A DNA stretch of 64,000 nt. Origin: an uncultured Dorea sp. (GTDB taxonomy: Bacteria > Bacillota > Clostridia > Lachnospirales > Lachnospiraceae). Positions 16,188-23,162 of the stretch are shown here, piece after piece; position 1 is the stretch's first letter, and the number at the start of each line of letters is the position of its first letter. A program made the position numbers and the translations under genes. Below the pieces are notes generated by a model. The model was given only the letters and a program-made list of their open reading frames with translations, made no database searches and was not told where the DNA came from. Location: contig CAJUMF010000019.1 of assembly GCA_910586965.1 (NCBI GenBank), positions 9,511-73,510 on the forward strand. The letters are read 5' to 3'.

Positions 16188-18473
16188 TTATTTACTCTTC
16201 CAGTAAACATGATATCTTCTGTCGCCGATGTCATACAGCGGAACCCAGATTATATCTTTACATTCATCTGCTCTGAATTCCAGCCTGCCTTCTTTTTCCT
16301 TCTTTTCCATCACTGGCATCATCAAGCCTTCGGAAATTTCCAAAAAATCACGGCTCTCCACGATTCCGGCAAGAATATAAGGACCGTACGCCCATGCTTT
16401 TATATCCTTAGAACCAGCGGTTTTCTCCGTTCTGACCAGGCAAGGGAACTGCACGGTCACCGTGTTCACTGTTTTTTCTCTCTTAATAATAATATAACCA
16501 TCCAAGCCGCAATTTGCAATTGTTTTTCTATTATTTACCAGTACAGTATATTCCCCTTCACACCAATACGGACGTCTGAGTTTTATTATAAACTCTGCAT
16601 CGCCTTTTATCTCCAGTTTGATATCTCCAGGACGCCCTTCTTCAACATACTGAACGATTTCCGTATCCTTTTCTTTCCACCTTGTTCCGGCCTTTATAAA
16701 CAAGTTTACATACAATTCCTTATCTGTGTGAGCAAATACCGCTTCTGTATACTTCATCTGACTTTCCATTCCTGTGCCGTGACAGCAGGAATTTATAAAC
16801 TTCGAATCTTTTTTGGCTCCCGGAGAAAGCGGGAAGAAATAGGTAGTCTCGCCTGTCGGCTTCTTATCAAATCCGGCAAGAATATGATTAAACATACACC
16901 GTTCATAGTAATCCATGTAAAATGACTGGGGATCATATCTGAAAAGCTCCTTTGTAAGTTTCAGCATATTATATGTAACACAGTATTCTGCTGTTGCCTG
17001 AGTCAAATGCTCTCCGGCTGCATCCGGCTCAAAAAGCATCTCATTCTCGCCAGCGCCCCCGTTTACATACACATGCCTCTCCGTTACCAGCTTCCAGAAA
17101 AATTCCGCCGCTTCATAATATCTTTTTTCACCGGTGACCTTAAAAAGCTCCATATAGCCAATAATCTGCGGAACGTGCTGATTCGCATGCATTCCCTCCA
17201 GCGTGTCCTTTTTTTCTGTCATAGGTACAAGCAGCCTGTCATTATTGAACATTTCTGCAGTTATAAGAAACTCTTTCTGCCCGGTAATTTCATACAGCTT
17301 GGTCAACGTTTCATTAAGTCCTCCAAACTCTCCGGCAATATAAGTGTCCCACATAAGATCACGCTCTGCCTTTGAAAGTCTTCTAAGCCTTTCATAAACC
17401 CAGTGTGCAGCTTTTACGGCAATCTCAAGAGCCTTCTCTTCTCCGGCTTCGCAATACGCATCCGTCAATCCGGCCAGCAATTTGTGCAGTGTATAATAAG
17501 GCGCCCAAATAGACGGATATTTTTCTCCTTTTTCCAACAATTCGAACTGCTCCTCAGAATATGCCCCAATGTATCCTTCATGATACCCCGGAAGTTTTTC
17601 AAACGCTTCCTGGCAAATCCCCAGTTCCTCAACCATATAATTAAGCTTCCTACGAATTACAGAATCGTCTGTCTCCCGCACACATAACGCTAAAGCTGAC
17701 ATATAGTGCCCTGTAGTATGTCCTCTTAACAGGCATTCCGGCGAATCCCACCCTTCCGGCGGCCTGGCTCCCTTTGTATCAAGTCCTGCTGCCTTTCGGA
17801 AATTGTACAGCATCTCATCTTCATTAACACTTTTAAAATATGCAACCGCCCGGCACATTGCATCATAAAATATACTGCCGGACTTCAGTTTCGTCTCTCC
17901 TTTGTCCATAACTGTAATTGCACATGCTGTGTCTGTTGTCTCACTCGGCACAATTTCTTTGACGTCAAGAAAAAGCTCTGCCGGAAGTTCTTCATCCTTC
18001 ACTTTTCCGCGCAGCACGACTGAACCGCATGTCTCAAATATCTGCATATTTCCGCCTTCCCATTCGACTGCGCGGGAATACAGATGTCCGTTATCTCCTT
18101 TTAGTATGACTGCCCGAGGTAAAGTCACAAGAGTTCCTCTTTCTGCCCTTCTCGTTAAAGGGAGAACTTCGATAATCTCAATCTGGCTCTCCTCTTCCAG
18201 AATACATACCTCATATACCTTTTCTTTCTCAATACCCTCATAGCTGAACTTTCCTCTAAGGCATACTCTCCGATTGCCAATCCCATTCATCGGTCTTGTA
18301 ACCGAACCATCTGGCTTCAGAAAAAGCTCATTGTCTGAACTCCAGGTAATCTTCGTACCATTTTCTCCCCATTCAGGAAGTTCAAGATCAAATTCCACTG
18401 TATTCAGGTTTCCAAGATATATCTTCTTAATATCTTCATCTATAATTGCTTCTGCTGTTTTTATATCTACCAT
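16188..18473 (-). CDS. Glycoside hydrolase family 127 (beta-L-arabinofuranosidase type)
   Basis: A 761-residue cytoplasmic enzyme. Residues about 10-95 form an Ig-like domain (WSSDNELFLKPDGSVTRP), then the (alpha/alpha)6 barrel. The GH127 zinc site and nucleophile residues are visible: Glu and Cys in AEYCVTYNMLKL (about 497 and 499) and a Cys-Cys pair in NSCCHGTGMESQMKY (about 564-565), matching the Glu-Cys-Cys-Cys site known from HypBA1. The second ATG (18473) is taken as start because GGAGG lies 7 nt upstream. It follows the two permease genes. GH127 relatives also act on other sugars, so the exact linkage is uncertain. Confidence 0.9.
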   Translation of the reverse strand: MVDIKTAEAIIDEDIKKIYLGNLNTVEFDLELPEWGENGTKITWSSDNELFLKPDGSVTRPMNGIGNRRVCLRGKFSYEGIEKEKVYEVCILEEESQIEIIEVLPLTRRAERGTLVTLPRAVILKGDNGHLYSRAVEWEGGNMQIFETCGSVVLRGKVKDEELPAELFLDVKEIVPSETTDTACAITVMDKGETKLKSGSIFYDAMCRAVAYFKSVNEDEMLYNFRKAAGLDTKGARPPEGWDSPECLLRGHTTGHYMSALALCVRETDDSVIRRKLNYMVEELGICQEAFEKLPGYHEGYIGAYSEEQFELLEKGEKYPSIWAPYYTLHKLLAGLTDAYCEAGEEKALEIAVKAAHWVYERLRRLSKAERDLMWDTYIAGEFGGLNETLTKLYEITGQKEFLITAEMFNNDRLLVPMTEKKDTLEGMHANQHVPQIIGYMELFKVTGEKRYYEAAEFFWKLVTERHVYVNGGAGENEMLFEPDAAGEHLTQATAEYCVTYNMLKLTKELFRYDPQSFYMDYYERCMFNHILAGFDKKPTGETTYFFPLSPGAKKDSKFINSCCHGTGMESQMKYTEAVFAHTDKELYVNLFIKAGTRWKEKDTEIVQYVEEGRPGDIKLEIKGDAEFIIKLRRPYWCEGEYTVLVNNRKTIANCGLDGYIIIKREKTVNTVTVQFPCLVRTEKTAGSKDIKAWAYGPYILAGIVESRDFLEISEGLMMPVMEKKEKEGRLEFRADECKDIIWVPLYDIGDRRYHVYWKSK

Positions 18474-18503
18474 CACAATTCCTCCCTGACCCCAAATCTT
18501 TTC

Positions 18504-19352
18504 CTACCCTTTAACCGAGCCGCTTGTCAGACCGGATACAAGGGATTTTCTCATAAGTAAAAACAGAATAACAATCGGTATGATCACCATAGTTGCCGTT
18601 GCCATTAATGAATTCCAGTTCACACCGTACCTTCCGATCGATTTGTACATCATAACTGTCATCGGAAGTTTCTCGCCATCTGAAAGGAATGTCATAGAAG
18701 CCATCAGATCACCCCAGGCAGACATAAATGCAAATGAAGCACAGGCGAATATCCCCGGATAAGCATTCGGCAGAATCACCTTAAAAAAGCAGTTAAATCT
18801 ATTACAGCCGTCTACGATCGACGCCTCTTCCAGTTCCTTAGGTATAGCCGCAAAATATGGCCTTAATATAATGATCGACATCGGAATAGAAAAGAGTGCA
18901 TCAAACAAGATAACCGACGCATAACTGCCTGTAATCCCTAGCTTATTAAAAGTCTGCAGCATAGGCGCAAGGAACATGACCATCGGCAGCATCTGTGTAA
19001 TCGTCAGGATCAGTATCATGACTCTTTTTCTCTTCATCCGGTATCTTGCTAACCCGTATGCCGCAAACATAGCCAAAACTGTAGAAATAACAGTTGCCCC
19101 AACAGAAATGATCATACTGTTTTTTAAGTAAGAAAACATAGAGATTCCGTCATGAACTGTAAACTGGGTAATATAAGCTTCCATAGAAAAGCTTTCCGGC
19201 CAGAAAGTAGGCACTATGCTGAATATCTCACTCTTTGTCTTAAATGATGTAATAACCATCCAGTAAAGCGGGAACAGATAAATCAATGTAAACGCTATAG
19301 CCAGACTTGTACAGGAATACTTCTTAATTGATTTTACCGCAGACTTATTCAC
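18504..19352 (-). CDS. Carbohydrate ABC transporter permease, MalG type
   Basis: A 282-residue inner membrane protein with six predicted helices, starting with LAIAFTLIYLFPLYWMVITS. The ATPase-contact EAA loop reads EEASIVDGCNRFNCFFKVILPNAYPG. This is the second permease subunit of a CUT1 sugar importer. Its start overlaps the preceding permease gene by 8 nt, so the two are translationally coupled. Partner proteins are the binding protein at 20321-21586 and an ATPase not encoded in the operon. Confidence 0.93.
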   Translation of the reverse strand: MNKSAVKSIKKYSCTSLAIAFTLIYLFPLYWMVITSFKTKSEIFSIVPTFWPESFSMEAYITQFTVHDGISMFSYLKNSMIISVGATVISTVLAMFAAYGLARYRMKRKRVMILILTITQMLPMVMFLAPMLQTFNKLGITGSYASVILFDALFSIPMSIIILRPYFAAIPKELEEASIVDGCNRFNCFFKVILPNAYPGIFACASFAFMSAWGDLMASMTFLSDGEKLPMTVMMYKSIGRYGVNWNSLMATATMVIIPIVILFLLMRKSLVSGLTSGSVKG

Positions 19353-20265
19353 ACTGCTCCTCCTCTCTCATTACCAATTGGGAATAGAATATCGCAACCA
19401 CAAATATGATCAGAAAATACACATTCGCCATCGCACTGCCTTTTCCAAAATCAAAGGTCGTAAAATTCTCCTGATAGATCAAAGTCGATATCATCTCTGT
19501 TGCATGATTCGGTCCTCCCTGTGTCATACCTACAATCAGGTCATATGCCTTAAATGTATAGATAAATCCGATTGTTACAGCACTGACCATGGTAGTTTTA
19601 AGAAGCGGAAGCGTAATGTACTTAAGACTTTGAAACTTTCCTGCACCGTCAATCCTTGCCGCTTCATATACCTCATCTGAAATCGTTGTCATTCCAGTCA
19701 GGACAAGCAGCATGTTAAAAGGAATCCCCACCCATATATTTGTAACTGTTACAGCTATAAATGCATACTTGGGTTCATTCAGCCACTGTATCGGCTTATC
19801 GATCAGATGAAGGTTCTGCAGGCAATAATTGATAACTCCGGAATCACTCGCCCAGAGCCACTTCCAGATAATACCGATAACAAGCATCGGCATAACCCAG
19901 GCAATCAATGTAAGCCCGCTGGTAATATTGGCACCCGGAAACTTTTTATTAAAAAACAAAGCCAATAAAAATCCAATCCCAAGCTGAAACACAATGCAGA
20001 TAATCGTATAAATAAATGTGTTAGAAACAGAGCTTATAAACAATGTGTCCGAAAATATATTCTTATAATTTTCAAATCCGACAAAATCTTTTACCCCGTT
20101 TTGGAATGTAGAAATATCATATTTCTGCAGGCTGATCAATATATTATACACAATCGGATATAGCACGAATAAAAGAATAAATATAACTGCAGGCAGTACA
20201 TACAAATATCCTACTATTTCATCAGACAGCCTTTTGTGCATTTTATTTTTCTTTATCTTACTCAC
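19345..20265 (-). CDS. Carbohydrate ABC transporter permease, MalF type
   Basis: A 306-residue membrane protein, first permease subunit of the CUT1 importer. Helices begin with VGYLYVLPAVIFILLFVLYP, and the EAA loop reads YEAARIDGAGKFQSLKYITLPLL. It lies 55 nt downstream of the binding-protein gene, with a stem-loop terminator in between that probably lowers its expression relative to the binding protein. It overlaps the second permease gene by 8 nt. Confidence 0.93.
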   Translation of the reverse strand: MSKIKKNKMHKRLSDEIVGYLYVLPAVIFILLFVLYPIVYNILISLQKYDISTFQNGVKDFVGFENYKNIFSDTLFISSVSNTFIYTIICIVFQLGIGFLLALFFNKKFPGANITSGLTLIAWVMPMLVIGIIWKWLWASDSGVINYCLQNLHLIDKPIQWLNEPKYAFIAVTVTNIWVGIPFNMLLVLTGMTTISDEVYEAARIDGAGKFQSLKYITLPLLKTTMVSAVTIGFIYTFKAYDLIVGMTQGGPNHATEMISTLIYQENFTTFDFGKGSAMANVYFLIIFVVAIFYSQLVMREEEQCE

Positions 20266-20282
20266 AGATACACCACCTCTTT

Positions 20283-20314
20283 AAAAACAGGTGCTCTTTA
20301 TTATAAGCACCTGT
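20283..20314 (-). terminator. Intercistronic terminator/attenuator after the binding-protein gene
   Basis: ACAGGTGCT/AGCACCTGT stem (20287-20295 and 20306-20314), followed on the minus strand by TTTTT. It lies between the solute-binding protein gene and the permeases, a usual place for partial termination that favours high binding-protein levels. Confidence 0.75.
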
Positions 20315-20320
20315 AAACTT

Positions 20321-21586
20321 TTAGTTATCTATATATTCCTGCATAGCTGCGACTCCGTTTGCAGCCGCTTTTTCCGCTGATACGCCGGTGCCTACCTCCT
20401 GCAGCATATCACGGAGCACTTGCGATATCTGCGGCCAGATCGGGGAAGGCCCTCTTGTCTTGGCAACTTCCATATTTTCAACAAATACTTTCATGATGGA
20501 ATCATTTGTAAAATATTCATCCTCCATTGCAAATGTCTTCACCGTAGGAATCATACCGGATTTTTTGCAGTAGTCGTTCATCATCTCTTTATTATAAAGA
20601 CTTTTCACGCACTCCCACGAACCTTCAATATTATCATTATTCACAATTGCAAGATTCTCTCCTCCGATAACCGTCGCGCTTTTGCCGGTATCATCACAAG
20701 ACGGAATTGGAGCGAATTTATAAGAAAAAGCCGCATCCTTTTCAAGCTCCGGAATCCTCCAGTTGCCGTCAATATACATAGCTGCACGTCCCGCTGTAAA
20801 TTGTCCGTATGCATCATTCTGCCCCCAGCCAAACGCTTCTTTGCTCATAGAACCGTCATCTACAAGGTTCTGATACAATCCCAATGCTTTATCCGCCCCC
20901 TGGTCCAGAGTATTCCAATCTGCACCTGCCTCATATAAAAACGGCATCAAAGAATAGGTAGACCCCTCATCATCAATTGCATTGATCGCGAATCCATAAG
21001 TACTTTCATTTGTAAGTGCTTTCGCATATTCGCGCAGTTCGCTCCAGGTTGCCGGCGGCTCCTTATATCCGGCTTCCTTCAGCATATCTTCATTGTACAC
21101 AAGTACAAGATTATTCGCATTCAGCGGAAGTCCGTAGAGCTTATCTTCGTATTTGCAGGACTCTAACGGACCATCATAAAACTCCAGCTTACCCATCTCA
21201 CTTTTAACTCTGTCCGTCAAATCAGCAAAAATCCCCATTGCTGAAAATGATGCATGATCACAGCCGTCCACCTGGATGATATCCGGCAGGCTCTTGCTCT
21301 GTGCCGCAATTGTAATCTTACTTACAAGCTGTGCAAATGGAATCTGCTCAATCTTTACCGTATACTTATCTGAACTTTCTGAAAAAGCATCAACCGCATC
21401 ATAAAAAGCTTTTCCGTATGAGTTTTCCTTTGACATAAATGTCCACATGACAAGTTCCTTTTTTTCGCCTTCAGAAGTCTCCTCTTTTTTCTCTTCCGAA
21501 CCTCCGCAGCCTGCCAGAAGCGCTGTTGCCATAGTTAATACAATACCCGCAGCCATCAGTCGTTTTCTCAAACTTTTTTTCTTCAT
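20321..21586 (-). CDS. Extracellular sugar-binding lipoprotein of ABC importer
   Basis: A 421-residue solute-binding protein of the MalE-like family. The signal has MKKKSLRKRLMAAG, a hydrophobic core and lipobox LLAGC, with acylated Cys at about residue 27. It continues with a Gly/Ser/Glu-rich linker, then the two-lobed binding domain (VMWTFMSKENSYGKAF; AAMYIDGNWRIPELEK). It is the first gene of the operon and captures the oligosaccharide outside the cell. The order binding protein, two permeases, GH127, LacI, GH31 indicates a complete uptake and degradation unit except for the ATPase. Confidence 0.94.
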   Translation of the reverse strand: MKKKSLRKRLMAAGIVLTMATALLAGCGGSEEKKEETSEGEKKELVMWTFMSKENSYGKAFYDAVDAFSESSDKYTVKIEQIPFAQLVSKITIAAQSKSLPDIIQVDGCDHASFSAMGIFADLTDRVKSEMGKLEFYDGPLESCKYEDKLYGLPLNANNLVLVYNEDMLKEAGYKEPPATWSELREYAKALTNESTYGFAINAIDDEGSTYSLMPFLYEAGADWNTLDQGADKALGLYQNLVDDGSMSKEAFGWGQNDAYGQFTAGRAAMYIDGNWRIPELEKDAAFSYKFAPIPSCDDTGKSATVIGGENLAIVNNDNIEGSWECVKSLYNKEMMNDYCKKSGMIPTVKTFAMEDEYFTNDSIMKVFVENMEVAKTRGPSPIWPQISQVLRDMLQEVGTGVSAEKAAANGVAAMQEYIDN

Positions 21587-21617
21587 TAACCTTGTTCCTC
21601 CTTTTAATCGTCATTAA

Positions 21618-21631
21618 TTTACACGTGTTAA
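21618..21631 (-). promoter_or_regulatory. LacI-type operator, distal copy
   Basis: TTTACACGTGTTAA, a near-palindrome with central CG as in LacI-family operators. It differs by one base from the copy at 21652-21665. It lies in the leader, about 45 nt after the likely transcription start and 32 nt before the binding-protein start. Confidence 0.75.
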
Positions 21632-21651
21632 CTAATGATAATAAAATATAG

Positions 21652-21665
21652 TTTACACGCGTTAA
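21652..21665 (-). promoter_or_regulatory. LacI-type operator, proximal copy
   Basis: TTTACACGCGTTAA, the second copy of the 14-bp element, 34 bp (about three helical turns) from the first. It starts about 10 nt after the -10 box, where a bound repressor would block transcription. Confidence 0.78.
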
Positions 21666-21679
21666 GTAAACTACATTTT

Positions 21680-21707
21680 ATTATAACCATAATTTTAACT
21701 TCGTCAA
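21680..21707 (-). promoter_or_regulatory. Sigma-A promoter of the sugar operon
   Basis: TTGACG (21702-21707), 16-nt spacer, TATAAT (21680-21685) on the minus strand. It is followed by the two operator copies. Confidence 0.85.
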
Positions 21708-21908
21708 TACTTTTCATTTACATATTAGAATTTTTGTGAATACTCCTATATTTTTTTTAATTTTTTGTTTATTTTAACCAAAACGGTCATTTTTCAAATA
21801 TATACTTTTTATTATGGTCTGTCATCTCTTGTGCTATTCCGGACGAATTCCAGACAAAACAAGAGGACAAAACCCCGCCCCCTAAATTTTTCGCTTATCA
21901 GTCTATTT

Positions 21909-22151
21909 TCATGTTTGCTTTTTCATCTTATTCAGATAATATTTTACCCTGTCTATTGTCCAGCCAAGTTCCTGCGCCATCTCTTTTTGTATAAGCCTCG
22001 GATTATGTGCTACAACCCTCAATACAGCTTTATCCTCTTCTGTAGACTGCTGGCAGGAGTCTTGGGTAGTTAGGGCAGCTCTTTGGGTAGTTTGGATAGT
22101 GTCAAGAAATTCCTGAGTTTTCAGTTCCTTATTCCCACGGTACATATTCAC
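21909..22151 (-). pseudogene. Remnant of a winged-helix C-terminus (AlbA_2/AAA_4-type protein)
   Basis: An 80-codon open frame that looks like the last part of an ATP-binding AlbA_2-type regulator. It has a Thr/Gln linker (IQTTQRAALTTQD), then a winged-helix segment with QKEMAQELGWTIDRVKYYLNK, the usual ending of these proteins. The catalytic and ATP-binding parts are not found upstream in any frame; stop codons break the sequence beyond 22151. No Shine-Dalgarno is visible before its ATG. I read it as a decayed fragment, although a small DNA-binding protein cannot be excluded. Confidence 0.55.
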
Positions 22152-22413
22152 CCGGAAATCTCATCGCCTTTCAGACTGGTGTCACAAAGGCACTTTCTAC
22201 AATGCCAAAAACTTTTGTGTTCACAAATATCATTGTAGAAGACCAATGCCTGTGGAAAGATAGGTCATGTGCGGCTTGGATAAAGAGAAAGAAAATCCCC
22301 ATCTGCACTTCGGCGTGAATGTTTTCAGCTTTTACCCTGGCCATCCCGTCCTGTCTCCCGAGCAGATGCACGGAATTACGAAAAACTTACAGAACCGCCA
22401 ATTCGGGCAGGGC
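22152..22413. other. Intergenic stretch without recognisable gene
   Basis: Short open frames on both strands have no ribosome binding sites and no recognisable motifs. It probably belongs to the same decayed locus as the fragment at 21909-22151. A short direct element ACAAATATCATTGTAGAA and its partial echo near 22195 (TTTCTACAATGCC) form a loose inverted repeat. Confidence 0.4.
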
Positions 22414-22442
22414 TTGATTTTTCTCTCTCCCCATGCTATACT
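22414..22442 (+). promoter_or_regulatory. Sigma-A promoter of queT
   Basis: TTGATT (22414-22419), 17-nt spacer, TATACT (22437-22442). It gives a leader of about 115 nt that contains an extra stem (AAAGTCC/GGGCTTT) and a small GCCG/CGGC hairpin before the riboswitch. Confidence 0.78.
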
Positions 22443-22512
22443 CATGTCTGTTGTAAAGTCCTCAAAAACCAAGGTCTTATAGGGCTTTCCGCCGATTCCC
22501 GGCGTTAAATGA

Positions 22513-22557
22513 ATCGTGTGTTCGAGACCTTCCACACGTAAAACAAAACTAAAGGAG
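22513..22557 (+). promoter_or_regulatory. preQ1-I riboswitch controlling queT
   Basis: Stem P1 CGTGTG/CACACG (22515-22520, 22533-22538) encloses a 12-nt loop that begins TTCGAG. It is followed by the A-rich tail TAAAACAAAACTAAAGGAG, which ends in the Shine-Dalgarno. This is the preQ1-I layout, in which the tail folds back as an H-type pseudoknot. Since the tail includes AAAGGAG of queT, control is most likely at translation initiation. The downstream gene product (queuosine precursor transporter) agrees. Confidence 0.82.
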
Positions 22558-22566
22558 AACAAAATC

Positions 22567-23061
22567 ATGAAAAACAACAACGTAACTTTCTTAACCCAGG
22601 CGGCTATGATTGCCGCTATCTATGTCGTATTGACACTATTATTCCGGCCTATCTCTTTCGGAGAAATCCAGGTCCGCATTTCCGAGGCCCTCACCATACT
22701 GCCGCTCTTTACCCCTGCCGCTGTGCCGGGCGTCTTTGTCGGCTGCCTGATTGCCAACATCATCGGAGGCGGCATATTGCCGGATATCATTTTCGGAAGT
22801 CTGGCAACGCTTATCGGGGCTGTACTGACATATCGCCTCAGAGAGCGCACGCCGATTTTAGCGCCGATCCCTCCAATTGCAGCCAATACGGTCATCGTGC
22901 CTTTCGTACTGTTCTACGGATACGGAGTTAATCTGCCGATTCCGTTTATGATGCTTACCGTCGGCATCGGAGAAATGCTTTCCTGCGGGGTGCTTGGACT
23001 TTTATTATACACTGCCCTTAGGAGATACCGAACAATTTTGTTCCGCCCAACTCCGGTTTAA
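22567..23061 (+). CDS. queT: Queuosine precursor transporter QueT
   Basis: A 164-residue integral membrane protein of the QueT family, predicted S component for import of preQ0/preQ1 by an ECF-type transporter. Sequence features: AAMIAAIYVVLTLLFRPISFGEIQVRISEALTILP, with EIQVRISEAL as the family signature, then several helices (PGVFVGCLIANIIGGGI, IAANTVIVPFVLFYGYG). The start at 22567 is set by AAAGGAG 9 nt upstream; upstream in-frame ATGs fall inside the riboswitch. The preQ1-I riboswitch directly in front supports the substrate. Confidence 0.93.
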   Translation: MKNNNVTFLTQAAMIAAIYVVLTLLFRPISFGEIQVRISEALTILPLFTPAAVPGVFVGCLIANIIGGGILPDIIFGSLATLIGAVLTYRLRERTPILAPIPPIAANTVIVPFVLFYGYGVNLPIPFMMLTVGIGEMLSCGVLGLLLYTALRRYRTILFRPTPV

Positions 23062-23092
23062 TCTGATAGCCAGGAAATAACCACCAGAATAA

Positions 23093-23137
23093 AGAGACAT
23101 AACGCATTCGAAAATGTGCGTTATGCCTCTTATTTTA
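23093..23137. terminator. Bidirectional terminator between queT and the 816-residue protein gene
   Basis: Stem AGAG-CATAACGCA/TGCGTTATG-CTCT (23093-23130) with one mismatch, followed by TATTTTATT on the plus strand. On the minus strand the 3' flank is also T-rich. The genes converge here. Confidence 0.75.
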
Positions 23138-23162
23138 TTGCTTTATAACTTTAAAACACTCT

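Noticed and set aside
22171..22580. Two open frames on the minus strand across the queT leader
   Set aside because: They run through the queT promoter and riboswitch; products have no motif and no ribosome binding site.
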